Shown in pieces: positions 1-7,962 of a DNA stretch of 64,000 nt. The notes under the pieces are model-generated. The model saw only the letters and a list, made by a program, of their open reading frames with translations. It did not search any database and was not told the origin of the DNA. The first letter of the stretch is position 1; every line of letters starts with the position of its first letter. The stretch spans positions 496,001 through 560,000 of the forward strand of contig NZ_CP107834.1 in the NCBI RefSeq assembly GCF_036346595.1, given 5' to 3'. This stretch comes from Streptomyces sp. NBC_00525 (GTDB lineage Bacteria > Actinomycetota > Actinomycetes > Streptomycetales > Streptomycetaceae). Both the position numbers and the translations under genes were made by a program.

Positions 1-27
1 GGGGGCAGCGACAGGCCGGCCGCCTGA
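1..27 (+). CDS. 3' end of an unidentified gene (partial)
   Basis: Reading frame 1 runs open from the window edge to a TGA at 25-27, giving only eight residues (GGSDRPAA). The only support for a real gene is the hairpin that begins 13 nt after the stop. Nothing can be said about function. Confidence 0.3.
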   Translation, partial: GGSDRPAA

Positions 28-39
28 ACGGGGCGCGTC

Positions 40-74
40 CCGGCTCCGGCGATCCCCTGCGTCGCCGGAACCGG
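40..74 (+). terminator. Hairpin terminator after the gene ending at 27
   Basis: Inverted repeat with arms at 40-52 and 62-74, 13 bp with one mismatch, and a 9-nt loop. There is no T-run, as is common in Streptomyces. Its place just after a stop codon suggests a terminator for the upstream plus-strand gene. Confidence 0.5.
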
Positions 75-162
75 TTCGGGTGGGGGTACAGCATGTCCCG
101 TCCCGGCTGATCGGTCAATCAAGGACCGGGGGAAGCACAGGGGCCGGCAGGAGCCCGGCGGG

Positions 163-546
163 TCAGCGTTCGCCGAGGCGGGCGGCCTGGCGGGCCGCCG
201 CTTCCAGGACGCGGTCGAGCAGTCCGGGGAAGAGCGCGTCGAGGTCGTCCCGGCGCAGCCCGTTCATCTTGGCGGTGCCCCGGTAGGTCTGCCGGACGAT
301 GCCGCTCTCGCGCAGCACCCGGAAGTGGTGCGTGGTGGTGGACTTGGTGACCGGAAGGTCGAAACAGGAACAGGTCAGCTCGTCCTCGGCGGCGGCCAGT
401 TCGCGCACGACGCTCAGCCGGACCGGGTCCGAGAGAGCGTGCAGGACGGTTTCGATCCTGATGTCGTCGCGGGCCGGGTGGGGCAGGGTGCGCGCGCCCG
501 CTGCCGGTTCGGTGGTGCTGGCAGGGGTCACGGTCGCTCTCCGCAT
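163..546 (-). CDS. ArsR-family winged-helix repressor
   Basis: 127-aa DNA-binding regulator. The winged-helix core starts near IRIETVLHALSDPVRLSVV and has a recognition helix around KSTTTHHFRVLRESGIV, typical of the ArsR/SmtB fold. A TCSCFDL stretch just before the recognition helix carries two cysteines, which could sense a thiol-reactive ligand or metal; that is inference. The ATG at 546 is preceded by GGAG, so it is preferred over an in-frame ATG at 570, which would abut the operator at 571-590 and have no ribosome binding site. The same operator sequence recurs twice in front of the flavin reductase at 1294-2391. The protein therefore most likely represses itself and that reductase. Confidence 0.88.
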   Translation of the reverse strand: MRRATVTPASTTEPAAGARTLPHPARDDIRIETVLHALSDPVRLSVVRELAAAEDELTCSCFDLPVTKSTTTHHFRVLRESGIVRQTYRGTAKMNGLRRDDLDALFPGLLDRVLEAAARQAARLGER

Positions 547-570
547 CGTCGCTCCGTCCGGAACCCCCAT

Positions 571-590
571 ACTACGAGACTCGTCGTAGT
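571..590. promoter_or_regulatory. ArsR operator 1 (ACTACGA-N6-TCGTAGT)
   Basis: Perfect 7-bp inverted repeat, ACTACGA and TCGTAGT, around a 6-bp spacer, directly upstream of the ArsR reading frame. The right flank (TTCGACGA) is also nearly shared with the copy at 2462-2481 read on the minus strand. Most likely the autoregulatory operator of the ArsR repressor. Confidence 0.75.
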
Positions 591-621
591 TCGACGACGC
601 GAAGGACCGGAGGCATATAGG

Positions 622-637
622 TCAGGAACTGTCCTGA
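622..637. promoter_or_regulatory. Palindrome upstream of the YdeI-like gene
   Basis: TCAGGA-ACTG-TCCTGA, a perfect 6-bp inverted repeat about 63 bp before the start of the YdeI-like gene. It differs from the neighbouring ArsR operator, so a different regulator would bind it. The factor is unknown. Confidence 0.4.
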
Positions 638-699
638 TGAATGTCTAGCGTAGGACTGTGGCCGGACGACGGGAACCGGCCCCAGCGGGAGGCGCAGCC

Positions 700-1284
700 A
701 TGACGAGCACGGCCGGTATCCGGGAGAACGCCGAGACCTTCACGAGCGCCGCACACCTGGAGAACTGGCTGGCGGAGCACCACGCCGACAGCGCGGGGGT
801 CTGGATGCGGATCGCCAAGCGGAACTCGGGCGTGGCGTCGGTGACCGTCGACGAGTACACCGACGCGCTGCTCTGCTACGGCTGGATCACCGGGCAGCGC
901 AAGTCCTGCGACGAGGTGTACTACCTCCAGCGGATCACGCCCCGCCGGCCGCGCAGCGTCTGGTCGCTGGTCAATGTGGAGAAGGCCGAGGCGCTCATCG
1001 AGGACGGCCGGATGCGTGCCCCCGGCCTCGCCGAGATCGAGGCGGCCCGTGCGGACGGGCGGTGGGAGGCCGCGTATCCCTCGCAGAGCCGGGCCACCGT
1101 GCCCGCCGACCTCGCCGAGGCACTGGCGGCGGACGAGGTGGCGGGCCGCTTCTACGCGGGGCTCGGCAGGTCCGACCGTTATCTGGTGCTCCTGCGGCTG
1201 ATGACGGCCCCGTCGCCGGAGGTCAGGGCGGCGCGCCTGGACCGGGCGGTGGCGGCCATGGCGCAGGGCCGCAAGGCCGCCTGA
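700..1284 (+). CDS. YdeI/OmpD-associated family protein
   Basis: 194-aa soluble protein without a signal peptide. The N-terminal part (ENAETFTSAAHLENWLAEHHA, then VWMRIAKRNSG and LCYGWITGQRK) matches the bacterial YdeI/OmpD-associated family; the C-terminal helical part (FYAGLGRSDRYLVLLRL) matches its second domain. The biochemical role of the family is not settled; some members are linked to bacteriocin protection. The ATG at 700 follows GGGAGG; an in-frame GTG at 658 lacks such a site. The gene lies between the ArsR regulator and the flavin reductase, with its stop 9 bp from the reductase stop, so the two converge. Confidence 0.8.
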   Translation: MTSTAGIRENAETFTSAAHLENWLAEHHADSAGVWMRIAKRNSGVASVTVDEYTDALLCYGWITGQRKSCDEVYYLQRITPRRPRSVWSLVNVEKAEALIEDGRMRAPGLAEIEAARADGRWEAAYPSQSRATVPADLAEALAADEVAGRFYAGLGRSDRYLVLLRLMTAPSPEVRAARLDRAVAAMAQGRKAA

Positions 1285-1293
1285 GCCGCCCGG

Positions 1294-2391
1294 TCAGATG
1301 GCGTAGCCGTACTGGACGGGGGCGTGCACCGTGCCGTTGAGGGCGCGGGCCGCGTCGCGGGCCCAGGAGGGGCTGCGCAGCAGTTCGCGCCCGAGGAGCA
1401 CGGCGTCGGCGCGGCCCTCGGTGAGGATCTTCTCGGCGTGCTGCGGGTCGGTGATGAGGCCGACCGCCGCCACCGGCAGCGAGGTCTCCCGCTTCACGCG
1501 CTCGGCGAACGGCACCTGGTAGCCGGGGCCGGTCTCGATGCGGGCGCGGGGCGCGTTGCCGCCCGTGGATACGTCGAGCAGGTCGACTCCGTGGTCGCGC
1601 AGCAGCGCGGCGAGCCGTACGGTCTCGTCGGCGGTCCAGCCCTCGCGCTCGTCCTCGGGGTTCTCGGTGAGCCAGTCCGTCGCGGAGACGCGGAAGAAGA
1701 CCGGCAGGTCCTCGGGCCACACCTCGCGCACCGCGTCCACGATCTGGAGGGCGAGGCGGACGCGGTTGTCGAAGCCGCCGCCGTACTCGTCGGTGCGGCG
1801 GTTGGTGTACGGGGAGAGGAACTGGCCGATGAGGTAGCCGTGGGCGCCGTGCACCTCGGCGACCTGGAAGCCCGCGTCGAGCGCGCGGCGGGCGGCCTCG
1901 CGGAAGTCGTCCACGACGCCGGCGATCTCCTCGCGGGTCAGCTCGTGCGGGACCGGGTGGCCGTCGTCGAAGGGGATCGGGCTGGGGGCGACCGGGGTCC
2001 AGCCGTGCGCCTCGGGGCCGACCGGGCCGCCGCCGGTCCAGGGCGCCGCGGTGGACGCCTTGCGGCCGGCATGGGCGAGTTGGATACCGACGACCGAGCC
2101 CTGCGCCTTGACGAAGTCGGTGATCCGGCGGAACGCGCGGACCTGGGTGTCGTTCCAGATGCCCAGGTCGGCCGGGCTGATCCGGCCCTCCGGGCTGACG
2201 GCAGTCGCCTCGGTGAGGATCAGGCCGGTGCCGCCGGTGGCGCGGGCCGCCAGGTGCGTGAAGTGCCAGTCGTTGGGCACGCCCGCCTCCGGACCCTCCG
2301 GCGCGGCGCTGTACTGGCACATCGGCGCCATCCACACCTTGTTGGGCACGACAAGCGACCTGATGGTGAGGGGCTCGAAGAGGGCACTCAC
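1294..2391 (-). CDS. Old yellow enzyme, YqjM-type NADH:flavin oxidoreductase
   Basis: 365-aa FMN-dependent ene-reductase. The whole sequence matches the (beta/alpha)8 old-yellow-enzyme fold: APMCQYS near the N-terminus (the cysteine of YqjM-like members), IQLAHAGRKAS, then VHGAHGYLIGQFLSPYTNRR with DEYGG, and a C-terminal DAVLLGRELLRSP phosphate-binding segment. Such enzymes reduce activated alkenes, quinones and nitro compounds with NAD(P)H. The GTG at 2391 has GGAG about 8 nt upstream and starts just before the conserved SALFEPL. Two ArsR-type operators lie 37-90 bp upstream, so expression is probably derepressed by the compound sensed by the regulator at 163-546. Confidence 0.92.
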   Translation of the reverse strand: MSALFEPLTIRSLVVPNKVWMAPMCQYSAAPEGPEAGVPNDWHFTHLAARATGGTGLILTEATAVSPEGRISPADLGIWNDTQVRAFRRITDFVKAQGSVVGIQLAHAGRKASTAAPWTGGGPVGPEAHGWTPVAPSPIPFDDGHPVPHELTREEIAGVVDDFREAARRALDAGFQVAEVHGAHGYLIGQFLSPYTNRRTDEYGGGFDNRVRLALQIVDAVREVWPEDLPVFFRVSATDWLTENPEDEREGWTADETVRLAALLRDHGVDLLDVSTGGNAPRARIETGPGYQVPFAERVKRETSLPVAAVGLITDPQHAEKILTEGRADAVLLGRELLRSPSWARDAARALNGTVHAPVQYGYAI

Positions 2392-2427
2392 GACGGACTC
2401 CGTTTCGCCGGTTACGGAAGAATCGCT

Positions 2428-2447
2428 AGTACGATACATCCCGTAGT
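2428..2447. promoter_or_regulatory. ArsR operator 2, upstream of the flavin reductase
   Basis: Plus-strand AGTACGA-N6-CCGTAGT, the same geometry as the operator at 571-590 with two half-site changes. It lies 36 bp upstream of the reductase start. Its centre is 34 bp, about three helical turns, from the next copy. Confidence 0.65.
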
Positions 2448-2461
2448 ACGACGCTCGTCAA

Positions 2462-2481
2462 ATTACGATGAGTCTCGTATG
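2462..2481. promoter_or_regulatory. ArsR operator 3, upstream of the flavin reductase
   Basis: Plus-strand ATTACGA-N6-TCGTATG. Read on the minus strand it matches the ArsR promoter copy over a 25-bp stretch with only three differences, extending beyond the palindrome itself. Confidence 0.7.
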
Positions 2482-2519
2482 AGTGAGTGCCCGTGCGTCT
2501 CCGGCCGTGTGCGCCGGGT

Positions 2520-2798
2520 TCAGCGCGGTTTGAGCGGGTACGAGCTGCGGCCGGCCGCGTCGTCGATCTCGTCGTGTGCCTTGGTCAGCAGCTTCATCGC
2601 CAGTTCGTTGAGCGCGCGGGCTCCGGCGATCTCCTCCCCCACGCGCGGCTGCTCGGCGTCCGAGGGGTGGCGGCTGGCATAGCCGTGCGCGCGCACCTCC
2701 TGTCCGTCGGAGAGCCGCACCAGGGCGGCCGCGCGGGTCCGATGGGTGTCCTCCTCGAATTCCAGCTCGATGTGCCAGCCGACTGCGGTCCGGGTCAT
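2520..2798 (-). CDS. DUF1876 domain protein
   Basis: 92-aa acidic cytosolic protein of the actinobacterial DUF1876 family. The family signature is visible: a WHIELEFEEDTHRTRAAA strand region followed by LVRLSDG, then a helix with LNELAMKLLTKAHDEID. No function is established for the family. A clear GGAGGTG precedes the ATG. A second small gene of unknown function lies 91 bp upstream on the same strand and may share a transcript. Confidence 0.85.
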   Translation of the reverse strand: MTRTAVGWHIELEFEEDTHRTRAAALVRLSDGQEVRAHGYASRHPSDAEQPRVGEEIAGARALNELAMKLLTKAHDEIDDAAGRSSYPLKPR

Positions 2799-2889
2799 GG
2801 CGCTTCACCTCCGGAAGGGGTCTCCCTCCAGGGTGCGCCTCCCGCGCTCCGGGCGCGCGGGCGGGCCGGGGCGGGCCGCCGGGGGTTGC

Positions 2890-3270
2890 TCAGGCCCCGG
2901 CCGCCCGGCCCCGGCGGCGCAGCGTGATGCGGGCGTCCGCGTCGTACATCTGGTTCCAGCCGCGACCGGAGCCGGACGACCAGGTGACGTGGGTGGTGTT
3001 CCCGTCGGTGCGGACGGCCTCCACCGTCATGGCGCGCTCCCCGTCCCGCACGTCGCCCCGGCGCAGTGCGTCCGCCCGGACGGTGACCGGGTCCGCCGGA
3101 CTCCGCTCGGCCTCGTCCGCCGCGAGGCCGAGCGCGGCCGCCAGTTGCCGGGCGCGCGCCGGGGCGCAGACGAAGGAGAGCGTGCCCGAGGGGGTGGAGA
3201 CGGTGATCTCGACCTCCGCGCCGGCGGGGGCGGCCTCCAGGGTTCCGGTCCGCTCGTGCTCGTTCGTCAT
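2890..3270 (-). CDS. Hypothetical protein
   Basis: 126-aa protein I do not recognise. It is predicted soluble, with beta-strand-rich segments (VEITVSTPSGTLSFVC; NTTHVTWSSGSG), a central charged helix (RARQLAAALGLAADEAE) and a basic C-terminus (ITLRRRGRAAGA). GGAAGGG lies about 11 nt before the ATG. Codon use is typical of the window, so it is likely a real gene. It may be cotranscribed with the DUF1876 gene downstream. Confidence 0.65.
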   Translation of the reverse strand: MTNEHERTGTLEAAPAGAEVEITVSTPSGTLSFVCAPARARQLAAALGLAADEAERSPADPVTVRADALRRGDVRDGERAMTVEAVRTDGNTTHVTWSSGSGRGWNQMYDADARITLRRRGRAAGA

Positions 3271-3355
3271 CGCTGCGCACCCTTCCGCGTTCCGGGCCCC
3301 GGCTCGGTCCGGCCGGTGGGGTCGACCCTCCAGAATTTCAGCACATGCGCACCGC

Positions 3356-4450
3356 TCAGTGCCGGCCCCTGGCGCCCGCGGCGAGCATGAGGTCGTCGCG
3401 CATGGCGCTGTAGGCGGGCTTGGCCCGGTAGTTCTCGTCGAAAATGTTGGCCGCGCCCTCGCCCTCGAAGGTGTCGGGCACCCAGGAGTACTTGTCGGTG
3501 AAGCCCCACACCGTGAAGTCGGTGCACTTGGGGGTGAGCAGGCAGCCGCGCAGCAGGACGTCGTAGCCCTCCGCCTGCGCCTCCTGCTTCGTGCTGTCGG
3601 AGGGCATCGGGATGCGGACGTCGGCCTCGGTGATCGCGGTCTCCAGGCCGAGGTCGTCGAACCGCCTCATGTTCTCGGTGATGTCGTGCGGGGCGTTGTA
3701 CTGGACGGAGAGGTGGCCCTGGATGCCGACGCCGTCGATCGGCACGCGCTGTTCGCGCAGCTCGGCGACCAGGTTGTAGAGGGCGGTGCTCTTCGCGTTG
3801 ACGCCCTCGATGTTGTAGTCGTTGATGTACAGCTTCGCCTTGGGGTCGGCCTGGTGGGCCCAGCGGAAGGCGTCGGCGATGTAGCCGGGGCCGAGGGCAC
3901 GCAGCCAGATGCTGTCGCGCAGGGTGCCGTCCTCGTTGAACGCCTCGTTGACGACGTCCCACTGCCAGATCCGGCCCTTGAAGTGGCGGGCCTCGTCGGT
4001 GATGTGCTTGCGGAGGATGTCCCGCAGCTCGCCGGGGGTGAAGTCGCCACCGGTGAGCCAGGCGGGCAGCTGGTTGTGCCAGAGCAGGGTGTGTCCGCGT
4101 ACGAGCTGACCGTTGGCGCGGGCGAAGTCCACCAGTTCGTCGGCGGCCTTCCAGTCGTACCGGCCCCGGCTGGGCTCGACGACCTCCCACTTCATGACGT
4201 TCTCGGCGGTGACGGAGCCGAACTCGGTCGCGGCCTTGGCGCGGTAGGGCGCGTCGTCCGCCAGGGCCGCCATGTCCACGGCGGTGCCGATGCGCACGCC
4301 GGCGCGCTCGCCGAGGGCGCCGAGGGTGGTGGCCCGCTTGTCCTGGTGGCCGCGGCCCTGGTCGCCGTGGGCGAAGGCGTTGATGGTGCAGGGTGCGAGC
4401 AGCGCCGCGGCGGCGGTGCCGACGAGAACGGCCTTGATTGGCTTGCGCAT
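3356..4450 (-). CDS. Secreted GH10 endo-1,4-beta-xylanase
   Basis: 364-aa secreted enzyme that cuts the beta-1,4-xylose backbone. After an N-terminal signal peptide (hydrophobic stretch at residues 7-27, ending near INAFA) the whole protein is a GH10 barrel. The acid/base is E169 in DVVNEAFNEDG and the nucleophile is E275 in AITEADVRIP; WHNQLPAW and VMKWEVVEPSRG are further family blocks. There is no carbohydrate-binding module. It lies downstream of the beta-xylosidase gene on the same strand but has its own xylan box (4529-4539) and is separated by a strong hairpin, so it is probably transcribed alone and repressed by the LacI protein at 10357-11415. GGAAGGG precedes the ATG. Confidence 0.96.
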   Translation of the reverse strand: MRKPIKAVLVGTAAAALLAPCTINAFAHGDQGRGHQDKRATTLGALGERAGVRIGTAVDMAALADDAPYRAKAATEFGSVTAENVMKWEVVEPSRGRYDWKAADELVDFARANGQLVRGHTLLWHNQLPAWLTGGDFTPGELRDILRKHITDEARHFKGRIWQWDVVNEAFNEDGTLRDSIWLRALGPGYIADAFRWAHQADPKAKLYINDYNIEGVNAKSTALYNLVAELREQRVPIDGVGIQGHLSVQYNAPHDITENMRRFDDLGLETAITEADVRIPMPSDSTKQEAQAEGYDVLLRGCLLTPKCTDFTVWGFTDKYSWVPDTFEGEGAANIFDENYRAKPAYSAMRDDLMLAAGARGRH

Positions 4451-4528
4451 GACAGATGAACCCTTCCGGAAGGCGCACGGCCCGGTTCCCGGAGGCGGGC
4501 CGGGTCGCGTACGCGGGTGTGGGTGCTT

Positions 4529-4539
4529 CGAAAGTTTCG
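4529..4539. promoter_or_regulatory. Xylan-responsive operator (CGAAAGTTTCG)
   Basis: Perfect 5-1-5 palindrome about 80 bp upstream of the GH10 start. This CGAAA-N-TTTCG sequence is the box reported upstream of xylanase genes in Streptomyces and bound by BxlR-type LacI repressors. Further copies lie at 10220-10230 (one mismatch) and 55761-55771 (perfect). Confidence 0.8.
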
Positions 4540-4544
4540 TGGAA

Positions 4545-4580
4545 CCTCCCGTACCACCGGCGGGCCGGTGGTACGGGAGG
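4545..4580 (-). terminator. Strong hairpin terminator after bxlA
   Basis: Perfect 16-bp stem (4545-4560 with 4565-4580) closing a 4-nt loop, 18 bp beyond the beta-xylosidase stop. It separates the operon from the downstream xylanase gene. Confidence 0.8.
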
Positions 4581-4597
4581 GTGGGAGACCCGGCCGG

Positions 4598-7012
4598 TCA
4601 GCCCTGTACGGGGGCTGCCGCGGTCACGGGTTCGACCAGGGCGTCGCACACCAGCCGGCGCCGGTGGTCGAGGGTGCGCTCGGGCCCGGTGAGCCGCAGG
4701 TGCACGGTGTGCCGGACGTCGGCGGCGCCGCTGGACGTGGCCAGCCGCAGTTCCAGCGCGCCCGGCTCCACGACCCGCCGGCCGCCGATGCCGGTGAAGG
4801 ACACCAGGTCGGCGTGGAACCGGAAGCGCACCCGCGCCGCCCCGCCCGCCTCCAGCGGCACCCGCGCATAGCCGATGAGCCGGGTGTCGGGCCGGGTCGT
4901 CTGGGCGACCGGGTCGTGCACGTACAGCTGGACGACCTCGGCGCCGGCCCGGCCCCCGGTGTTGCGGACGGTCAGCTCGATGTCGGCGGACCCGTCGGTC
5001 GGGATCTCCGCCGGCACCGGGGCGCCGGGCTCCCAGCCGAAGGAGGTGTACGTCAGCCCGTGGCCGAACGGGTACAGCGGCGTCGGGTCCAGGTTGCTGA
5101 CCCCGTTGGCGAGCCCGAGCGGCGGCTGCAGATACGTCCAGGGCTGGCCGCCGGGCAGGCGCGGCACCGACACCGGCAGCCGGCCCGAGGGCCCGACCCG
5201 GCCGGAGAGCACGGCGGCGAGCGCCGGGCCGCCCTCCTCACCGGGGAAGAACGCCTGCACCACAGCGGCGGCGCGGTCCGCCCAGCGGCCGAGCGCGTAC
5301 GGCCGGCCGGTCACCAGCACCAGGACCACCGGGGTGCCGCTGTCCAGCAGCGCGTCGAGCAGTTCGCCCTGCACACCGGGCAGCGCCAGGTCGTCGGCGT
5401 CGCAGCCCTCGCCCGAGGTGCCGCGCCCGAACAGCCCGGCCCGGTCGCCGAGCACCGCGACGCACACGTCCGCGTCGCGGGCCAGGTCCACCGCCGCCGC
5501 GAAGCCGGAGGTGTCGTCGCCGTCCACCTCGCAGCCGGGTGCGCCGGTCACCGCGGCGTCCGGGAACTCCCCGCGCACCGCTTCGAGCACGGTGGGGATG
5601 TCGATGCCCATCGCGGTCTCGGGGTGCAGCACGCCGACGTGGCTGGGGAAGGAGTAGCAGCCGAGCATGGCCAGCGCGTCGTCGGCGCGCGGCCCGACGA
5701 CCGCGATCCGCCCGGTGCCGGTGAGGGGCAGGGCGCCGTGCGGGTTGGCGAGCAGGACGACCGCCTGTTCGGCGAGTTCGCGGGCGAGGGCGCGGTTGCG
5801 CGGCGGGTCCAGGTCGATGGTCTCGCGGGCCTGCTCCGGGTCGGTGTCCCGCAGGAGCTCCGGCAGCGGGCTCCAGTCGGGGTCGAGCAGCCCGAGTGCG
5901 CACTTCTGGAGCAGGACCCGGCGCAGCGCCCGGTCCACCAGTTCCTCGGGGACCGTGCCGTCCAGGACGGCGGCGGCGAGGGCGTCGCCGTAGCTGCGGA
6001 CGGTGGGCAGTTCGACGTCGACGCCGGCCCGCAGCGCGAGCCGGGCGGCGTCGGCGCGGCCCTCGGCGACCTTGTGCAGGGTCTCCAGGAAGCCGATGGC
6101 GAAGTAGTCGGCGACGACGGTGCCCTCGAAGCCCCAGGTGTCGCGGAGCAGTCCGGTGAGCAGGGCGGGGTCGGCCGCCGAGGGCACTCCGTCGATCTCG
6201 GCGTAGGACTGCATGACCGAGCGCGCGCCGCCCTCGACGAGCGCCATCTCGAAGGGGGGCAGGATGACGTCGGCGAGTTCCCTGGCCCCGGCCCGGACCG
6301 GCGAGAGGTTGCGGGCGCCGGCCGATGCCGCGTAGCCGGCGAAGTGCTTGAGGGTGGCGACGATGCCGGCGGACTCCAGGCCGCGCACATAGGCGGTGCC
6401 GATGGTGGCGACCAGGTAGGGGTCCTCGCCGATGGTCTCCTCGACGCGGCCCCAGCGCAGGTCGCGGACCACGTCCAGGACCGGGGCGAGGCCCTGGTGG
6501 ATGCCGACGGACCGCATGTCGCCGCCGATGCGGTGGGCCATCTCGGTGATCAGGTCCGGGTTCCAGGCCGCGCCCCAGGAGAGCGGTACGGGGTAGGCCG
6601 TGGCGCCCCAGGCGGTGAAGCCGGCGAGGCATTCCTCGTGGGCGAGGGCCGGGATGCCGAAGCGGCCGGCGCCGGCGATGGCCCGCTGGGCGCGGGCGAG
6701 CGAGATCGCGCCGACCGCCGGGTCGACGGGGGCGGTGCCGAAGGGGCGGGTCAGCTGGCCGAGGCCGCGCGGGATCAGCGTGTCCCAGTCGATCGCGTCG
6801 ACCATCTCGTTCTGGTGCGGGGCGACCCCGTCCCCGTCGGCGTCGGCGCCCACCCAGATTCCGTACAGCTGGGCGGTCTTCTCCTGGAGGGTCATCCGGG
6901 AGACGAGGTCGGCCACGCGCTCCTCGGGGGCGAGCGCGGGGTCCTGCCAGGGGCCTTCGACGGCGGTGGCCGCGTCGGTCCTGCGGGCGTGCGGAACAGG
7001 GGGGTTTGCCAT
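4598..7012 (-). CDS. bxlA: GH3 beta-xylosidase/beta-glucosidase (BxlA-like)
   Basis: 804-aa enzyme predicted to hydrolyse xylobiose and short xylo-oligosaccharides. It has the two GH3 catalytic domains (RVADLVSRMTLQEK at the start; VVADYFAI carrying the presumed nucleophilic Asp; then VVLLANPHGALPL and AVLGDRAGLFGRGTSGEG), followed by a C-terminal fibronectin-III-like domain (TVRNTGGRAGAEVVQLYV). There is no signal peptide, so it acts inside the cell on imported sugar. The ATG at 7012 (MANPPV) has AGAGGA upstream; a longer frame to 7057 is possible. It is the last gene of the bxlEFGA operon. Beta-glucosidase activity cannot be excluded, but the context favours xylosidase. Confidence 0.92.
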   Translation of the reverse strand: MANPPVPHARRTDAATAVEGPWQDPALAPEERVADLVSRMTLQEKTAQLYGIWVGADADGDGVAPHQNEMVDAIDWDTLIPRGLGQLTRPFGTAPVDPAVGAISLARAQRAIAGAGRFGIPALAHEECLAGFTAWGATAYPVPLSWGAAWNPDLITEMAHRIGGDMRSVGIHQGLAPVLDVVRDLRWGRVEETIGEDPYLVATIGTAYVRGLESAGIVATLKHFAGYAASAGARNLSPVRAGARELADVILPPFEMALVEGGARSVMQSYAEIDGVPSAADPALLTGLLRDTWGFEGTVVADYFAIGFLETLHKVAEGRADAARLALRAGVDVELPTVRSYGDALAAAVLDGTVPEELVDRALRRVLLQKCALGLLDPDWSPLPELLRDTDPEQARETIDLDPPRNRALARELAEQAVVLLANPHGALPLTGTGRIAVVGPRADDALAMLGCYSFPSHVGVLHPETAMGIDIPTVLEAVRGEFPDAAVTGAPGCEVDGDDTSGFAAAVDLARDADVCVAVLGDRAGLFGRGTSGEGCDADDLALPGVQGELLDALLDSGTPVVLVLVTGRPYALGRWADRAAAVVQAFFPGEEGGPALAAVLSGRVGPSGRLPVSVPRLPGGQPWTYLQPPLGLANGVSNLDPTPLYPFGHGLTYTSFGWEPGAPVPAEIPTDGSADIELTVRNTGGRAGAEVVQLYVHDPVAQTTRPDTRLIGYARVPLEAGGAARVRFRFHADLVSFTGIGGRRVVEPGALELRLATSSGAADVRHTVHLRLTGPERTLDHRRRLVCDALVEPVTAAAPVQG

Positions 7013-7064
7013 GGCGGCGGGGAATCCTCTCAAGAGTGCGGTGGTACGCGGCGGCATGGGTGCG

Positions 7065-7958
7065 CTACTTGCCGCCCACCCCCATCAGTCCGTTGACCAG
7101 TGCCTTCCGTGCCACGAGGTACACGGCGAAGATCGGTACGACGGAGAGCACGATCGCGGCGAGCACGGCCGGGATGTTGACCCCGAACTGGGACATGAAG
7201 TTGAAGAGGCCGAGGGTCAGCACCCGCTGCTCCTCCGACTGGGTCAGGATCAACGGGAACAGGAAGCCGTTCCAGGCCTGGAGCGCCGTGTAGATCGCGA
7301 CCGTGCTGATGCCCGCCTTGGACATCGGGATCGCCAGCTGCCACAGCATCCGCAGCGACGAGGCGCCGTCGAGCGCCATGGCCTCGTACATCTCCTCGGA
7401 GACGTCGCGCATGGTGCCGCTGAGGATCAGCACCGCCACCGGCATCGCGAACGCGGCGGTCGGCAGGATGATGGCCGGCAGGCTGTCGTACAGGCCCATC
7501 TTGGTGATGAGCAGGTAGAGCGGCACGATCACGGCCTGGGCGGGGATGGCGACGCCGAGCAGGAAGGTGCGGAAGGCGAGACCGGAGAGCCTGCTGCGGG
7601 TGCGTACCGCGACGTACGCGACCGGGATCGAGAGGACCAGCACGATCGCCGTGGTCGCCACGGCGACGATCGCCGTGTTGGAGAGCATCGTGGAGAAGCC
7701 GCTGTCCAGCACCGTGCGGTAGTTGTCGAGCGTCGGGTCGGTCGGGACGGCCAGCGGATCGCCGTTCAGCGCCTCGTCCTGGTGCATCAGCGAGGAGGAG
7801 ACCAGCGTGTAGAGCGGGACGATCACGAGCACGAGCCAGACCAGCGAGCCGAGGCCGGCCAGCGGGTTGCCCCACTTGCGGCGGCGCGCGGCGGTGGCCG
7901 GGCGGGTGCGGGTCAGGGGCCGTGCGGGGCGCGCCGCGGGGCGGGTGTCGATCGACAT
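7065..7958 (-). CDS. bxlG: ABC transporter permease, xylobiose-type (BxlG-like)
   Basis: 297-aa inner-membrane permease of the MalG/CUT1 group, with six predicted membrane helices and the EAMALDGASSLRMLWQLAIP cytoplasmic loop that contacts the ATPase. With its partner permease and binding protein it should import xylobiose or xylo-oligosaccharides. It starts 4 bp after the stop of the partner permease, so the two are translated as a pair. No ATPase gene is present here; CUT1 systems in Streptomyces often share the MsiK ATPase encoded elsewhere. Confidence 0.93.
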   Translation of the reverse strand: MSIDTRPAARPARPLTRTRPATAARRRKWGNPLAGLGSLVWLVLVIVPLYTLVSSSLMHQDEALNGDPLAVPTDPTLDNYRTVLDSGFSTMLSNTAIVAVATTAIVLVLSIPVAYVAVRTRSRLSGLAFRTFLLGVAIPAQAVIVPLYLLITKMGLYDSLPAIILPTAAFAMPVAVLILSGTMRDVSEEMYEAMALDGASSLRMLWQLAIPMSKAGISTVAIYTALQAWNGFLFPLILTQSEEQRVLTLGLFNFMSQFGVNIPAVLAAIVLSVVPIFAVYLVARKALVNGLMGVGGK

Positions 7959-7962
7959 CGCG

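Noticed and set aside
1223..2335. Long open frames antisense to or out of phase with real genes, here and throughout the window
   Set aside because: They are rich in Arg, Pro and Gly, match no family, and overlap well-supported genes. They follow from very high GC content at third codon positions.
4598..7012. Possibility that the GH3 protein is a secreted enzyme
   Set aside because: There is no signal peptide at either candidate start, and it belongs to an uptake operon, so an intracellular role fits better.
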